Source of the DNA: Bdellovibrionota bacterium
Lineage (GTDB): Bacteria > Bdellovibrionota > Bdellovibrionia > Bdellovibrionales > JAEYZS01
Direction: 5' to 3'
Length of the DNA: 45,765 nt
NCBI GenBank assembly: GCA_963169805.1
Contig: CAUJDY010000132.1
Span: 1-45,765 of the forward strand
The stretch's first letter is position 1. Each line of letters starts with the position of its first letter. The position numbers were made by a program, and so were the translations under genes. Shown in pieces: positions 16,078 through 27,604 of this stretch. The notes beneath the pieces are model-generated. The model was not told the DNA's origin. It ran no database searches and was given only the letters and a program-made list of their open reading frames with translations.

Positions 16078-16776
16078 ATGTCTGGAAAAAGAATTAATAA
16101 ATTAGCTGAAAAAGTAAATAGAGAAGTAAAATACAACATCGACGAAGCTCTTCAACTGGCGTTGGATACATCTAGCGCAAAGTTCAATGAGTCTATTGAT
16201 GTGGCAGTAAATCTTGGAGTAGATGCAAAGCAATCTGACCAACAAGTTCGTGGGGCAGTTTCTGTTCCTCACGGTTTAGGAAAGTCAGTTCGTATTGTTG
16301 TGTTTGCAAAAGGTGAGAAAGAAAAAGAAGCGCGTGAGGCTGGTGCCGACTATGTTGGTGCAGATGACCTTATTGAAAAAATCAATGGAGGCTGGACTGA
16401 CTTTGATAAAGCAATCGCAACTCCAGATATGATGGTGGCGGTTTCTAAAGTTGCAAGAGTCCTAGGACCTCGCGGTTTGATGCCAAATCCTAAGGTTGGA
16501 ACTGTAACTTTTGATTTAGCACGCACAATCTCATCTGAGAAAAAAGGTAAGATTGATTTCCGTATTGAGAAGGCAGGGATTGTTCAAGTTTCTATTGGAC
16601 GTAAGAATATGACAAAAGATGCATTGAAAGAAAACTTCGCAGCTTTCTTAGGTGCAGTACTAAAGGCAAAGCCTGCAAGCTCAAAAGGTAACTATATTAA
16701 GGCTATTACAGTGTCCTCTACAATGGGGCCTGGAATTAAAGTGGATGTGAACAAAGCGCAAGCTTTAGTTCAATAA
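16078..16776 (+). CDS. rplA: 50S ribosomal protein L1
   Basis: Forms the L1 stalk that helps release deacylated tRNA. 232 residues, normal. Motifs: FNESIDVAVNLGVD near residue 40 and the signature VARVLGPRGLMPNPKVGTV near 125-145. GAGGTG is placed before the ATG. In many bacteria L1 represses its own rplKA message; I did not find a clear L1 site in the short upstream gap. Confidence 0.97.
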   Translation: MSGKRINKLAEKVNREVKYNIDEALQLALDTSSAKFNESIDVAVNLGVDAKQSDQQVRGAVSVPHGLGKSVRIVVFAKGEKEKEAREAGADYVGADDLIEKINGGWTDFDKAIATPDMMVAVSKVARVLGPRGLMPNPKVGTVTFDLARTISSEKKGKIDFRIEKAGIVQVSIGRKNMTKDALKENFAAFLGAVLKAKPASSKGNYIKAITVSSTMGPGIKVDVNKAQALVQ

Positions 16777-16782
16777 TATTAA

Positions 16783-16910
16783 TAATCCGCGGTCAGTGAC
16801 AGTAGGTAGTTAGTAGTAACGTTAATTCTTCAAAGAGAAGATCCTACCGAGACAGTGAGAATACATGGATGACATGCTCTCCTGATCGCAAAAAAAAGAG
16901 AAAGGAGGAA
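16783..16910 (+). ncRNA. Ribosomal protein L10 leader
   Basis: The 139-base gap before rplJ carries the features of an L10 leader: GGTCAGTGACAGTAGGT, a GTAGG (16802-16806)/CCTAC (16843-16847) stem, an inner TCTTC/GAAGA hairpin, then CCTACCGAGAC. Downstream, CTCCT at 16879-16883 can pair with AGGAG at 16903-16907, which is the rplJ ribosome-binding site. In known cases the L10-(L12) complex binds this leader and represses rplJL. The SD-pairing arm seen here fits translational control. Confidence 0.8.
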
Positions 16911-16915
16911 GGCAT

Positions 16916-17443
16916 ATGGATAGAGCGACGAAAGACCAAGAGATAGCAGAGTTAAATGAGAAGTTTTCTCAAGCTAAAGCTGCGTTTCTTGTGGACTTTA
17001 AAGGTATGAACGTTGAGCAAGTAACAACTCTTCGTAAGAAACTTTTTACGTTAAAATCAGAAATGAGAGTTGTACGTAACACGTTAGCCAAAAGAGCTCT
17101 CCAGAACCATCCAGAGCAATCAAAAGCTCTCTCAGAATCACTTGTTGGTACCAATGCAGTGATTTTTACGTTTGGGGATGCAGCAGCTTCTGCAAAGCAA
17201 CTCACAGAGTTTGCTAAAGAAGTTGAGGCTCTTGACGTAAAAGCGGGAGTTATGGATGGGCAGGCACTCGATAGAGATACGATAAAGTATCTTGCAACGT
17301 TGCCGCCTATGGAAGTTTTACGCGCGCAATTGCTTGGAACATTTGCAGCACCTATGCAGAAATTTGTTTCTACATTGGCTGCACCTGCAACAAATTTTGT
17401 GTGCTTGTTGAAAGCTTACGAAACAAAGCAAGCTGGAAACTAA
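16916..17443 (+). CDS. rplJ: 50S ribosomal protein L10
   Basis: Base of the ribosomal stalk, holding L7/L12 dimers. 175 residues. The N-terminal rRNA-binding domain contains [18 protein letters not shown] and [11 protein letters not shown]; the C-terminal helix after about residue 140 binds L12. AGGAGG ends 7 bases before the ATG. The upstream leader indicates autogenous control. rplL follows 43 bases later. Confidence 0.97.
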   Translation: MDRATKDQEIAELNEKFSQAKAAFLVDFKGMNVEQVTTLRKKLFTLKSEMRVVRNTLAKRALQNHPEQSKALSESLVGTNAVIFTFGDAAASAKQLTEFAKEVEALDVKAGVMDGQALDRDTIKYLATLPPMEVLRAQLLGTFAAPMQKFVSTLAAPATNFVCLLKAYETKQAGN

Positions 17444-17486
17444 ATTTATTTATTAATTTTTTAACTATTTTAAATGGAGATATAAA

Positions 17487-17864
17487 ATGTCATTAAATCA
17501 AGACCAAGTAGTAGAATACTTATCAGGTTTACCTGTAACTGAAATCGCTAAACTTATCACAACTCTTGAAGAGAAGTGGGGAGTTAAGGCTTCTGCTGGA
17601 GTTGCTGTTGCTGCTGCACCAGCTGCTGGTGGAGCTGCTGCTGCTGAAGAAAAAACTGAGTACACAGTTATTCTTAAAGACGGTGGAGCAAACAAAATTA
17701 ATGTTATTAAGGAAGTTAGAACTTTAACAGGACTTGGCTTAAAAGAAGCTAAAGATCTAGTTGAAGGTGCTCCTAAGACAGTAAAAGAAAGCGTTCCAAA
17801 AGAAGATGCTGAGAAGATGAAAAAAGCTCTCGAAGCAGCTGGCGCTAAAGTAGAACTTAAGTAA
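17487..17864 (+). CDS. rplL: 50S ribosomal protein L7/L12
   Basis: Multicopy stalk protein that recruits translation GTPases. 125 residues. N-terminal dimerisation helix (1-35), an Ala/Gly-rich hinge (about 36-52) and the C-terminal factor-binding domain with [27 protein letters not shown] is placed before the ATG. It ends the L10 transcript unit before an intergenic structured region. Confidence 0.97.
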   Translation: MSLNQDQVVEYLSGLPVTEIAKLITTLEEKWGVKASAGVAVAAAPAAGGAAAAEEKTEYTVILKDGGANKINVIKEVRTLTGLGLKEAKDLVEGAPKTVKESVPKEDAEKMKKALEAAGAKVELK

Positions 17865-17877
17865 TCTAGTTTTTATT

Positions 17878-17902
17878 AAGGGAGCTGCTTTGCGGCTCCT
17901 TT
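17878..17902 (+). terminator. Hairpin after rplL, possible attenuator
   Basis: AAGGGAGC (17878-17885) pairs with GCTCCTTT (17895-17902) with one G-U, and TGC/GCG inside extends it to an 11-bp stem with a 3-base loop. TTAGTTCTT follows, a poor T run. By analogy with the partial terminator between rplL and rpoB in E. coli it may reduce rpoBC expression. Confidence 0.5.
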
Positions 17903-17917
17903 AGTTCTTCGCAGTGG

Positions 17918-18042
17918 TTTTTTGTTTTGTAAAAGGTGAGCTGCGAGGCGCTGAGGGCGAGAAAACCGGAGTGTAGAGTTGCTACATAAGGATTTTTGAG
18001 ACCGAAAGCAACAATGCAGATCGCTTTTTACAAAACAAAAAA
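17918..18042. repeat. 125-bp palindromic element with 17-bp terminal inverted repeats
   Basis: TTTTTTGTTTTGTAAAA at 17918-17934 is the exact reverse complement of 18026-18042. Inward, pairing continues with few breaks through CTGC 17941-17944 / GCAG 18016-18019. Inside lies a second hairpin, AAAACC...TGTAG (17962-17976) with CTACA...GGATTTT (17982-17996). An alternative GTTGCT/AGCAAC pairing (17978-17983 with 18007-18012) competes with it. No frame across it looks coding. It could be a small non-autonomous mobile palindrome or an RNA processing site between rplL and rpoB. Confidence 0.5.
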
Positions 18043-18137
18043 GTGGTTTTATGGATGCTTTACCCGATTAAAAGCGTCTTAATCTTAATTCCAATAAGTC
18101 ACCCCTACAGACTGTTGGTTAATGGAGATAAAAATAA

Positions 18138-21100
18138 ATGGCAAATATGCAGACCATTACTGGTTCAAATCTTAGAATCAGAAAAAGTTTTTCTAAAAAT
18201 AAAAATGTAATTGAAATACCAAACCTCATAGAACTCCAAAAACGATCATATGAGCAGTTCCTACAGAAAGAAGTAGACCCAGATAGAAGAGATGAAACAG
18301 GCCTCAGCGGTGTGTTTAAATCTGTCTTTCCTATTTCTAGCTTTAACAACACGGCATCTTTAGAATTTGTAAGCTACACACTAGAGCCTGCAAAATACGA
18401 TGTAGATGAGTGTCGTCAAAGAGGAATGACATATGCTGCACCACTCAAGGTCACACTCCGTTTGATAGTTTTTGAAGTTGATGAGCAGACTGAGGCACGA
18501 AATATTCGAGACGTTAAAGAGCAGGAGATTTACTTAGGTGAAATTCCTCTTATGACGGCAAACGGATCATTCATTATTAATGGAACAGAAAGAGTTGTTG
18601 TCAGCCAATTACACAGATCTCCGGGCGTTTTCTTTGACCACGACTCTGGTGAAAACTCGGCAAGTGGTAAGCTTATCTATACTGCTCGAGTGATTCCATA
18701 TAGAGGTTCATGGTTAGATTTTGAATTTGATCAAAAAGACGTTCTTCATGTGAGAATTGATAGACGTCGTAAGTTCCCGGCAACAATTCTTTTAAAGGCA
18801 TTGGGAAATACAACTGAAGACTTACTAGCTCACTACTACGAAGCAGACACAGTAAAAATTAATAGTAAATCTGGAAAAATATCTAGAAGCCTAGATATTG
18901 AAAAAATGGCTGGTCAAAGAGCGCTTAGTGATATCGTAGATCCTAAATCTGGCGAAGCGATTGTAAAAGCTGGTCGTCGTATTACACGAGCAGCCGTTAA
19001 CAAAATTAAATCTTTAGATCTCAAGGAAATTGAAATTGAAGCTGAAGCACTCATGGGCAAAGTGATTGCTAGATCAATTGTAGACGAGTCAACAGGTGAA
19101 GTTGTTGTAGAGGCTAATGCTGAAATTACACCAGATATCTTAGCTTCTATTCGTACGGCAGGAGTTAAAGAGTTTAGCGTAATTTTCTTTGATGGTATGG
19201 CAGTAGGGCCGTACCTCAGAAATACATTGCTTGTTGATAAAGTAGCGACAACTGACGAATCACTTATTGAAATTTATAAGAGATTACGCCCAGGCGAGCC
19301 TGCTACTCTTGAAGCATCTCAGTCTTTCTTCCAAAGATTATTCTTTGACCCTGAAACATATGATCTCTCTGAAGTTGGTCGTATTAAAATTAACCACAAA
19401 TTTAAAATTTCAAATGAAGAGTGTCCAATTACTCATAGAACTTTGACTAAAAAAGACATTATGAGTGTTGTGAAGACTTTGATCGATCTTAAAAACGGCC
19501 GTGGCCAGGTGGACGATATTGATCACCTTGGTAATAGACGTGTGAGATCTGTTGGTGAGTTGCTTGAGAACCAATACAGAATTGGATTGGTAAGAATGGA
19601 GAGAGCTATTCGTGAAAGAATGTCTCTTCAAGATATTGAAACAATGATGCCTCATGATTTAGTTAATGCTAAGCCTGTGAATGCGGTTGTTAAAGAATTC
19701 TTTGGAGCAGGTCAGCTCTCTCAGTTTATGGATCAAACAAATCCACTTTCAGAGATTACACATAAAAGACGTCTTTCAGCTCTAGGGCCCGGCGGATTAA
19801 CTCGTGATAGAGCCGGATTTGAGGTTCGTGACGTGCATCCAACGCACTATGGGCGTATTTGTCCAATCGAAACTCCGGAAGGTCCAAACATTGGTTTGAT
19901 TGCGTCTCTCGCAACGTATGCTCGTATTAATAATTATGGATTTATCGAGACTCCTTATAAGAAAGTTGAAAGTGGAAAAGTCTCTAAAGACATTCACTAT
20001 CTTTCGGCTCTAGAGGAGCAAGGGCAAACAATTGCTCAGGCAAACTCAGATGTTAAGGATAGCAAAAACGTAAACGTAAGATTGAACGGTGAATACGACA
20101 TCGTTAATCCTGAGCAAGTAACATTGATGGACGTATCGCCAAGCCAGCTTGTGTCGATCGCTGCATCGCTCATTCCATTCCTTGAGCATGATGATGCGAA
20201 CAGAGCTTTGATGGGTTCAAACATGCAAAGACAAGCAGTACCACTTTTAAAGTCGAAGGCGCCTCTTGTTGGAACTGGTGTTGAAAAGCTTGTTGCACAA
20301 GATTCTGGCACAAGCGTTGTTGTTAGCAATGATGGTATTGTAGAAGCAGTAGATGCATCACGAGTTGTTGTTCGTCGCTTAACAAAAGGCGGCGGTTTGG
20401 GTGCAAATGTTGATATTTATAATTTAACAAAATATCAGCGTACAAATCAAAATACATGTTTTAATCAAAAGCCAATCGTAAAAGTGGGTGATCGCGTTCG
20501 CGGTGGTGATATCATTGCGGATGGTCCTTCAACTGAGTACGGGGAGTTGGCTCTAGGTCAAAACGTCATGATCGCCTTTACACCGTGGATGGGTTACAAC
20601 TTTGAGGACTCGATTTTAATTTCAGAAAGACTCATCAAAGAAGATACATTCACATCTATTCACATCGAAGAATTTGAGTGCGTAGCTCGTGACACAAAAC
20701 TTGGAAAAGAAGAAATTTCGCGTGATATCGCCAATGTTGGTGAAGAAGCTCTGAAAGATCTTGATAACAGTGGAATCATCAGAATTGGAGCTGAGGTAGC
20801 GCCAGGAAATATTCTGGTTGGTAAGGTAACTCCAAAAGGTGAAACACAATTATCACCAGAAGAAAAACTTTTAAGAGCAATCTTCGGTGAAAAAGCGGGA
20901 GACGTACGTGATACATCTCTACGTGTTCCATCTGGTGTTTATGGAACTGTTATTGATGCACAAGTTTACAGTCGCGAAGGTGTTGAAAAGGACGAAAGAC
21001 TTCAAGCTATCATCACAGAAAAACGCAAGAAGCTAGCTAAGGATTTAGAAGTTGAGCAAAACGTTATTAAGAATAACGCTCTTGATAAACTCAAAGAAAT

Positions 21101-22295
21101 CTTAGTTGGTAAGAAAACATCAGATGTTTTAGTCAGTGAAGATGGGTCTAAGAAGTTATTAGAGAAAGGTCAGTTGATTGAATCAGATGATCTTGAGAAT
21201 GTTCCTTTCGAACTTCTTACATATATTCCTCTAGACACTGAGCTTGAATATCAAGTTACAAAGATCATTGATTCTGCAAGAAACCAGCTCGACGCTGTTA
21301 AGATGGTTTTTAATGAGAAGATTGACCGTCTCAATAGAGGCGACGAACTTCCTCCTGGTGTTATCAAAATGGTTAAAGTTTATGTTGCGATTAAACGTAA
21401 ACTTCAGGTTGGAGATAAGTTTGCCGGACGTCACGGAAACAAAGGTGTTGTGTCTAAGATTATGGCAGAGGAAGATATGCCTTATCTTGCGGACGGAACG
21501 CCTGTTGATATGGTTCTGAATCCACTCGGGGTTCCTTCTCGTATGAACATCGGTCAGATTTTGGAAGTTCACTTAGGTTGGGCTGCACATCACTTGGGCA
21601 AGCAAATTGAATCCTACATTGAAGATTTCAAAGCAAAAGAAGTCCGTGATTTGATCTCTAAAGTTTATAGCGATGATGAAATTAAAGAAAAAGTACAGAA
21701 GGCGGATGATGATTCTTTAAAGAAAATGCTTCCGCTCATTAGAAATGGTATCCACGTAGCGACGCCAGTTTTTGATGGAGCTAAAGAATCTGAAATTAAA
21801 GATCTATTAACGATGGCAGAGTTGCCAACACGTGGACAGACAATCCTATTTGACGGACGTACGGGTGAGCCGTTCGAAAGACAAGTTACGATTGGTGTGA
21901 TGTACATGTTGAAACTTCACCACTTAGTTGAAGAAAAAATTCACGCTCGATCTATCGGACCATACTCACTTGTTTCACAACAACCACTCGGAGGTAAAGC
22001 TCAGTTTGGTGGTCAGAGACTTGGGGAGATGGAAGTGTGGGCAATCGAAGCGTACGGTGCTGCCTACTCATTACAAGAGTTCCTCACAGTTAAGTCAGAT
22101 GACGTAGCTGGTAGGACACGTATGTATGAGAGCATCGTAAAAGGTGAAAACATTCTTGAAGCAGGATTGCCTGAGTCCTTTAACGTTCTAGTTAAAGAAC
22201 TTCAGTCTCTTGCGATGAATGTTGAGCTTATGGAGTCATCAATTTTAACGGATGATCCAGAGCAACCAGAACAACCCGCTCCGATGGAACAATAA
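18138..22295 (+). CDS. rpoB: DNA-directed RNA polymerase beta subunit
   Basis: Catalytic-core subunit of RNA polymerase. 1385 residues, somewhat longer than E. coli (1342). The rifampicin-pocket region reads [20 protein letters not shown] then [12 protein letters not shown], with the wild-type Asp, His and Ser residues, so a sensitive type is expected. The [12 protein letters not shown] and the C-terminal [19 protein letters not shown] blocks are intact. GGAG about 12 bases before the ATG at 18138; a second in-frame ATG lies three codons on. rpoC begins 20 bases after the stop. Confidence 0.98.
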   Translation: MANMQTITGSNLRIRKSFSKNKNVIEIPNLIELQKRSYEQFLQKEVDPDRRDETGLSGVFKSVFPISSFNNTASLEFVSYTLEPAKYDVDECRQRGMTYAAPLKVTLRLIVFEVDEQTEARNIRDVKEQEIYLGEIPLMTANGSFIINGTERVVVSQLHRSPGVFFDHDSGENSASGKLIYTARVIPYRGSWLDFEFDQKDVLHVRIDRRRKFPATILLKALGNTTEDLLAHYYEADTVKINSKSGKISRSLDIEKMAGQRALSDIVDPKSGEAIVKAGRRITRAAVNKIKSLDLKEIEIEAEALMGKVIARSIVDESTGEVVVEANAEITPDILASIRTAGVKEFSVIFFDGMAVGPYLRNTLLVDKVATTDESLIEIYKRLRPGEPATLEASQSFFQRLFFDPETYDLSEVGRIKINHKFKISNEECPITHRTLTKKDIMSVVKTLIDLKNGRGQVDDIDHLGNRRVRSVGELLENQYRIGLVRMERAIRERMSLQDIETMMPHDLVNAKPVNAVVKEFFGAGQLSQFMDQTNPLSEITHKRRLSALGPGGLTRDRAGFEVRDVHPTHYGRICPIETPEGPNIGLIASLATYARINNYGFIETPYKKVESGKVSKDIHYLSALEEQGQTIAQANSDVKDSKNVNVRLNGEYDIVNPEQVTLMDVSPSQLVSIAASLIPFLEHDDANRALMGSNMQRQAVPLLKSKAPLVGTGVEKLVAQDSGTSVVVSNDGIVEAVDASRVVVRRLTKGGGLGANVDIYNLTKYQRTNQNTCFNQKPIVKVGDRVRGGDIIADGPSTEYGELALGQNVMIAFTPWMGYNFEDSILISERLIKEDTFTSIHIEEFECVARDTKLGKEEISRDIANVGEEALKDLDNSGIIRIGAEVAPGNILVGKVTPKGETQLSPEEKLLRAIFGEKAGDVRDTSLRVPSGVYGTVIDAQVYSREGVEKDERLQAIITEKRKKLAKDLEVEQNVIKNNALDKLKEILVGKKTSDVLVSEDGSKKLLEKGQLIESDDLENVPFELLTYIPLDTELEYQVTKIIDSARNQLDAVKMVFNEKIDRLNRGDELPPGVIKMVKVYVAIKRKLQVGDKFAGRHGNKGVVSKIMAEEDMPYLADGTPVDMVLNPLGVPSRMNIGQILEVHLGWAAHHLGKQIESYIEDFKAKEVRDLISKVYSDDEIKEKVQKADDDSLKKMLPLIRNGIHVATPVFDGAKESEIKDLLTMAELPTRGQTILFDGRTGEPFERQVTIGVMYMLKLHHLVEEKIHARSIGPYSLVSQQPLGGKAQFGGQRLGEMEVWAIEAYGAAYSLQEFLTVKSDDVAGRTRMYESIVKGENILEAGLPESFNVLVKELQSLAMNVELMESSILTDDPEQPEQPAPMEQ

Positions 22296-22315
22296 TTTTA
22301 AATACGAGGTGACCT

Positions 22316-25300
22316 TTGAAAGACTTATTAAATTTTTTCGATAAACCAAAAGATCCACTAGCGTTTAACGCAGTTCGAATCTCTCTGGCATCACCAGAGA
22401 TGATCCGTAGCTGGTCGTTTGGTGAAGTAAAAAAACCAGAAACAATTAACTATAGAACATTTAAACCAGAACGCGATGGATTGTTCTGTGCAAAGATTTT
22501 CGGTCCAATTAAAGATTACGAATGTCTTTGTGGAAAATATAAGAGAATGAAGTACCGCGGTGTTATTTGTGAGAAGTGTGGTGTTGAAGTTACACAATCT
22601 AAAGTACGCCGTGAGAGAATGGGCTCAATTGAGCTTGCAACGCCTGTTGCTCACATTTGGTTCTTAAGATCTCTTCCATCCAGAATTGGTAATGCTTTAA
22701 ACATGACTCTTAAGGATGTAGAGAGAGTTCTTTATTGCGAAGCGTATGTTGTGATTGATCCAATGGAGACAACTTTAGAGGAAGGACAGGTTCTTTCTGA
22801 AGAAGCTTACCAAACAGCACTTAATGATTTTGGTCCAAACTTTAAATCGGGTATGGGCGGTGAGGCTGTTCGTGAACTTTTGAGAAAAGTGGACCCAGAG
22901 TTTCTTTCTCGCAAATTGAGAAAAGAAATCAAAGAAGCAACTTCTGAAGCTTCAATTAAGAAGCTCACAAAAAGATTAAAAGTCATAGAAGCTTTTAAAG
23001 ATTCTATAAATAAACCAGACTGGATGATGTTAGAAGTAATTCCAGTTATTCCACCAGATTTAAGACCACTTGTTCCTCTTGATGGTGGACGTTTTGCAAC
23101 TTCTGACTTGAATGATCTTTATAGAAGAGTGATCAACAGAAATAATCGTCTCAAGAGACTTCAAGAGTTAAATGCGCCAGAAATTATCATTCGTAACGAA
23201 AAAAGAATGTTACAGGAATCTGTTGATGCTCTTTTTGATAATGGACGTCGTGGTAAGGTATTTACAGGTCCAAATAAGAGACCATTAAGATCTTTAAGTG
23301 ACATGCTTAAAGGTAAACAGGGTCGTTTCCGTCAAAACCTTCTTGGAAAGCGTGTGGATTATTCAGGTCGTTCTGTGATCGTTGTTGGTCCACATTTAAA
23401 ACTTCACCAATGTGGTCTTCCAAAAAAGATGGCTTTGGAATTATTTAAACCATTTGTGTACAACAAGCTTGAAGAAAAAGGATTTGCATCAACTATTAAG
23501 CAAGCCAAGAAACTTGTTGAGCAGGAAACAGTAGAAGTTTGGGATATTTTATCTGAAGTTGTACAAGAGCACCCAGTTCTTCTAAATAGAGCACCAACTC
23601 TTCACAGACTTGGTATACAAGCGTTTGAACCAGTTCTCCACGAAGGTAAGGCGATTCAACTTCATCCGCTAGTATGTACTGCATTTAACGCCGATTTTGA
23701 CGGTGACCAAATGGCCGTTCACGTACCACTTTCTGTAGAAGCTCAAGTGGAAGCGCGCGTATTGATGATGTCTACAAATAATATTTTATCTCCGGCAAAC
23801 GGACGTCCAATCATTAACCCATCTCAGGATATCGTACTCGGTATTTATTGGTTAACTCGTATGCGTCCAGGAGCAAAGGGTGCAGGACGTGCATTTGCAA
23901 GTGTTGATGAAGTGATTCATGCTTATGATGATAAGCAAGTTGATCTTCAGGCTTCTGTGAAAGTAAGAATTCATGGAAAACGCTATGAAACTTCAGTAGG
24001 AAGAGCAATTTTCAGTGATATCGTTCCTGAAGAAGTTCCGTTTGAGTTAATCAACAAGACAATGAACAAAAAAGAAATTGCTGCGTTGATAGATAAGTGT
24101 TTCCGTGTCGCTGGGGCAAAAGCTACTGTTATTCTTGCAGATAAATTAATGCAGCTTGGATTCCAGTATTCAACAAAAGCTGGTATTTCAATTTGTATTG
24201 ATGACATGTTGATCCCAGATTCAAAGCAAAAGCTTATTTCTGAGACTGAAAAGCAAATTCAAGAAATTCGTCGTCAGTATGACGAGGGTCTCATCACGTT
24301 TGGTGAGCGTTACAATAAAGTTGTGGACGTTTGGGCTCAAACGGGTGATCGCGTTGCAAAAGAGATGATGAAGAATATTGAAAAGGAAACTTTTGTTGTT
24401 GATGGCAAAAAAGTTGAAGATACGTCTTTCAACTCAATTTACATCATGGCGGACTCTGGAGCGAGAGGTTCTGCGGCTCAGATTCGTCAGCTTGCAGGTA
24501 TGAGAGGTTTGATGGCTAAGCCGTCTGGTGAGATTATCGAATCACCAATTACTGCGAACTTCCGTGAAGGTCTTTCAGTTCTTCAGTACTTCATTTCAAC
24601 TCACGGTGCGCGTAAAGGTCTGGCAGATACAGCTCTTAAAACTGCGAACTCTGGTTACTTGACTCGTCGTCTTGTGGATGTTGCTCAAGATTGTATTGTT
24701 CTAGAGCCTGATTGTGGAACAAAAGACGGGGTTACAATTACTCCTTTGATGGAAGGTGGAGAGATTATTCAACCATTGAGTGAAAGAATTCTTGGTCGAG
24801 TGTCACTTGATGATGTTGCAGATCCTTATACAAATGAAGTTATTGTTCCTGCACACGAAGAAATTACAGAAATGCATTTAGAGAAAATTGATGAAGCAGG
24901 CATTGAATCAGTCAAAATTCGTTCTGCCTTAACATGTAAAACAGCACGTGGTGTTTGTATTAAGTGTTATGGTCGTGATCTTGCTCGCGGTAGCATGGCA
25001 AATCTTGGAGAAGCAGTTGGTATTATTGCTGCTCAATCCATCGGTGAGCCTGGTACGCAGTTAACAATGAGAACATTCCACTTTGGTGGTACAGCAACTC
25101 GTGCCGTTGAGCAATCCGTTCACGAAACACGTCATGAAGGTACTCTAAAGTTTACGAATGTAATCGCTGTGACAAACAAAGATGGCAAATTAACGACTAT
25201 GAACAGAAACGGCGAAGTTATTGTTATTGATAGTACAGGTCGTGAGAGAGAGAAATTTAAACTTGTTTATGGTGCGGTATTAAACTTTAAAGAGGGTGAT

Positions 25301-26446
25301 ACTGTAAAAGCTGGTCAAACTATTGCTGAATGGGATCCTTACTCAAACCCAATTATTTCTGAAGTGGGTGGTCGTATCGTATTCAAGGATATTGAAGAAG
25401 GTGTGACATTAACAGAACAAGTTGACCCGGTTACAGGATTTGCAACGAAAGTTATTACAGAATCTAAGTCTGGAGATTTAAAGCCTCGTATTACTGTAGT
25501 TGATGAAAAAGGAAATCCTAAGAAATTCCCAGGTCGTGATGTGGAAGTTCAATACGTGATACCAGTGGAAGCACAACTTCTTGTCTCAGATGGAGAAGAA
25601 ATTACTCCGGGACAAATCGTTGCAAAGATTCACAGAGAAACATCTAAGACTAGAGATATTACCGGAGGTCTCCCTCGAGTTGCTGAGTTGTTTGAAGCTC
25701 GTAAGCCAAAAGAAGCTGCTATCATTTCTGAAATTGATGGCTATGTTTCATTCGGAAAGGACTTAAAAGGTAAGCAACGTGTAATTATCACTCCAGAAGT
25801 TGGGGAGCAAAAAGAGTACCTTATTCCAAAAGGTAAGCACATTGCTGTAAGAGAAGGTGAATTTGTAAGAGCTGGTGAAGCGATTATGGATGGACCAATC
25901 AATCCTCATGATATCTTGAACGTTCTTGGTGATAAAGAACTTGCATACTACATGCTGAATGAAATCCAAGAGGTTTACAGACTTCAAGGTGTGAGCATTA
26001 ACGATAAGCATATTGAAGTAATGATTCGTCAGATGTTGAGAAGAGTTAAAATTCTTGATGCTGGCGACACTAGATTCTTGCCAGGTGAACAGGTTGAAAA
26101 GGCAGAGTTTGAACACGAAATTGAAAGAATTCGTACGCAAGGCGGAATGCTCGCAACTGCAGAGCCACTCCTCTTGGGTATTACGAAAGCTTCATTGAGT
26201 ACGGAATCGTGGATTTCGGCTGCATCTTTCCAGGAAACTACAAAAGTTCTTACGGAAGCAGCTATAAACTCTAAAACTGACTACCTCAGAGGATTAAAAG
26301 AGAACATTATTATGGGTCGTTTGATTCCTGCAGGTACTGGGTTACAAGTGTATAAAAATTGGAAGATTACGTCAGAATCTAGACAAGATGACACATCTTC
26401 GTCTCTTCCATTTGCAAATATGGGAGGGGTACAACCCCAAACTTGA
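22316..26446 (+). CDS. rpoC: DNA-directed RNA polymerase beta' subunit
   Basis: Carries the catalytic Mg site. 1376 residues. An N-terminal zinc motif CLCGKYK...GVICEKCG is near 60-80; the active site NADFDGDQM begins at Asn458; a second zinc-type Cys set ([13 protein letters not shown]) and the trigger-loop region with [15 protein letters not shown] follow. The start is TTG, preceded by GAGGTGA with 3-4 bases spacing, and the TTG product begins with the expected KDLLNFF. No separate promoter is seen before it. Confidence 0.98.
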   Translation: MKDLLNFFDKPKDPLAFNAVRISLASPEMIRSWSFGEVKKPETINYRTFKPERDGLFCAKIFGPIKDYECLCGKYKRMKYRGVICEKCGVEVTQSKVRRERMGSIELATPVAHIWFLRSLPSRIGNALNMTLKDVERVLYCEAYVVIDPMETTLEEGQVLSEEAYQTALNDFGPNFKSGMGGEAVRELLRKVDPEFLSRKLRKEIKEATSEASIKKLTKRLKVIEAFKDSINKPDWMMLEVIPVIPPDLRPLVPLDGGRFATSDLNDLYRRVINRNNRLKRLQELNAPEIIIRNEKRMLQESVDALFDNGRRGKVFTGPNKRPLRSLSDMLKGKQGRFRQNLLGKRVDYSGRSVIVVGPHLKLHQCGLPKKMALELFKPFVYNKLEEKGFASTIKQAKKLVEQETVEVWDILSEVVQEHPVLLNRAPTLHRLGIQAFEPVLHEGKAIQLHPLVCTAFNADFDGDQMAVHVPLSVEAQVEARVLMMSTNNILSPANGRPIINPSQDIVLGIYWLTRMRPGAKGAGRAFASVDEVIHAYDDKQVDLQASVKVRIHGKRYETSVGRAIFSDIVPEEVPFELINKTMNKKEIAALIDKCFRVAGAKATVILADKLMQLGFQYSTKAGISICIDDMLIPDSKQKLISETEKQIQEIRRQYDEGLITFGERYNKVVDVWAQTGDRVAKEMMKNIEKETFVVDGKKVEDTSFNSIYIMADSGARGSAAQIRQLAGMRGLMAKPSGEIIESPITANFREGLSVLQYFISTHGARKGLADTALKTANSGYLTRRLVDVAQDCIVLEPDCGTKDGVTITPLMEGGEIIQPLSERILGRVSLDDVADPYTNEVIVPAHEEITEMHLEKIDEAGIESVKIRSALTCKTARGVCIKCYGRDLARGSMANLGEAVGIIAAQSIGEPGTQLTMRTFHFGGTATRAVEQSVHETRHEGTLKFTNVIAVTNKDGKLTTMNRNGEVIVIDSTGREREKFKLVYGAVLNFKEGDTVKAGQTIAEWDPYSNPIISEVGGRIVFKDIEEGVTLTEQVDPVTGFATKVITESKSGDLKPRITVVDEKGNPKKFPGRDVEVQYVIPVEAQLLVSDGEEITPGQIVAKIHRETSKTRDITGGLPRVAELFEARKPKEAAIISEIDGYVSFGKDLKGKQRVIITPEVGEQKEYLIPKGKHIAVREGEFVRAGEAIMDGPINPHDILNVLGDKELAYYMLNEIQEVYRLQGVSINDKHIEVMIRQMLRRVKILDAGDTRFLPGEQVEKAEFEHEIERIRTQGGMLATAEPLLLGITKASLSTESWISAASFQETTKVLTEAAINSKTDYLRGLKENIIMGRLIPAGTGLQVYKNWKITSESRQDDTSSSLPFANMGGVQPQT

Positions 26447-26450
26447 CGCT

Positions 26451-26477
26451 CTAGGGAATAAAGAATACATTCCCTAG
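26451..26477 (+). other. Hairpin directly after rpoC
   Basis: CTAGGGAAT (26451-26459) and ATTCCCTAG (26469-26477) form a perfect 9-bp stem with a 9-base loop. The next bases are CCTCGGC, so it lacks the T run of an intrinsic terminator. It may be a processing or stability structure. Confidence 0.45.
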
Positions 26478-26484
26478 CCTCGGC

Positions 26485-26550
26485 AACTATCCGAACCTAT
26501 TTTCTGGTTGAATAATTAGATCTATTCAGCTAGAAAATGTCCGGATAGTT
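26485..26550 (+). other. Long stem-loop between rpoC and rpsL
   Basis: AACTATCCG (26485-26493) pairs perfectly with 26542-26550, and after a small internal loop 16 further consecutive pairs (three of them G-U) join 26499-26514 to 26523-26538 around an 8-base loop. The total is about 25 bp in 66 bases. No T run follows. Such a stem suits RNase III cleavage separating rpoBC from the rpsL message, or a leader for autogenous control of the str operon. Confidence 0.55.
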
Positions 26551-26643
26551 ACCTAGTGTTATATTTGATCTCAGATGCTGATGGGACGTAATTAAAGGTA
26601 TTGAAATAGGTAATAAAAGGTAAAGTAAAGAAACGGAGCTTAG

Positions 26644-27024
26644 ATGCCAACTATTAACCAGTTGATTAAAACTGAAAGAATTCAACAGAAGCGTAGAACT
26701 AAATCACCTGCTTTAACAAATTGTCCTCAAAGAAGAGGCGTTTGTACTCGTGTTTATACGACGACGCCTAAAAAACCAAACTCAGCACTTAGAAAAGTAG
26801 CTCGTGTAAGATTATCTAACGGATACGAAGTTACTTCTTATATCCCTGGAATTGGTCACAATTTGCAAGAGCACTCGGTTGTTTTAATTAGAGGCGGAAG
26901 AGTTAAAGACTTGCCAGGTGTTCGTTATCACATCGTTAGAGGAGTTCTAGATACTCAAGGTGTGGCAAATAGAGCAAATGGTCGATCTAAGTACGGAACT
27001 AAAAAACCTAAGAAAACAGCTTAA
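26644..27024 (+). CDS. rpsL: 30S ribosomal protein S12
   Basis: Decoding-centre protein. 126 residues. [16 protein letters not shown] carries the lysine that is mutated in streptomycin resistance, here wild type; [13 protein letters not shown] and [11 protein letters not shown] are also canonical. ACGGAG lies about 6 bases before the ATG. It opens the str operon, 197 bases after rpoC, with two strong hairpins in the gap. Confidence 0.98.
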   Translation: MPTINQLIKTERIQQKRRTKSPALTNCPQRRGVCTRVYTTTPKKPNSALRKVARVRLSNGYEVTSYIPGIGHNLQEHSVVLIRGGRVKDLPGVRYHIVRGVLDTQGVANRANGRSKYGTKKPKKTA

Positions 27025-27040
27025 TAAGAGGTAAATGTAG

Positions 27041-27514
27041 ATGTCTCGTCGTAAAAGTGTAAATAAAAGAGAAGTTCTTCCTGATGCAAAGTATAACGAT
27101 GTTCTTATAACGAAGTTCGTAAATACAATTATGTATGATGGAAAAAAAGCAATCGCTCAAGGTATCTTGTATGATGCGATTGATGATTTAAAAAAGAAAA
27201 TTCCAAATGAGGAGCCACTTTCTGCTCTTAAAAAAGCAATTGAAAATGTAAAGCCATCTCTAGAAGTACGTTCTAGAAGAGTTGGTGGAGCAACTTATCA
27301 GGTTCCTGTGGATGTTAGACCTGCAAGAAGACTCGCTCTTGCTATGAGATGGTTAGTTGAGTACTCACGTGAGCGTGGCGAAAAATCTATGGCACTTAGA
27401 CTTGCTGGCGAGTTAACAGATGCTTACAACAAGCGTGGAAATGCCATCAAGAAACGTGAAGATGTTCACAAGATGGCAGACGCAAACAAAGCATTTGCAC
27501 ACTATAACTGGTAA
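27041..27514 (+). CDS. rpsG: 30S ribosomal protein S7
   Basis: Nucleates the 30S head. 157 residues, starting [14 protein letters not shown] and including the signature [14 protein letters not shown] and [20 protein letters not shown] precedes the ATG. In E. coli S7 represses the str operon; that role is not visible here. A strong terminator follows within 30 bases. Confidence 0.98.
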   Translation: MSRRKSVNKREVLPDAKYNDVLITKFVNTIMYDGKKAIAQGILYDAIDDLKKKIPNEEPLSALKKAIENVKPSLEVRSRRVGGATYQVPVDVRPARRLALAMRWLVEYSRERGEKSMALRLAGELTDAYNKRGNAIKKREDVHKMADANKAFAHYNW

Positions 27515-27542
27515 TTTCAGATTTTTTAAAATCTTGAATCTT

Positions 27543-27584
27543 AAAAGCCTGCTGAGTAATCTCTTAGCGGGCTTTTTTATTTTT
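27543..27584 (+). terminator. Rho-independent terminator between rpsG and fusA
   Basis: A 13-bp uninterrupted stem (27544-27556 with 27563-27575, two G-U pairs) with a 6-base loop is followed by TTTTTTATTTTT. It is one of the best terminators in the window, yet it lies only about 20 bases before fusA, with no room for a separate promoter downstream. Confidence 0.85.
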
Positions 27585-27604
27585 AATTATTAAGAGGTAT
27601 TTTC

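Noticed and set aside
18066-18084. GATTAA/TTAATC hairpin before rpoB as a terminator
   Set aside because: The 6-bp A/T-rich stem lacks a T run and is close to what chance gives in this composition.
21231-21572. Antisense open frame within rpoB (and similar ones in rpoC)
   Set aside because: Shadow of a conserved coding region; no start signals.
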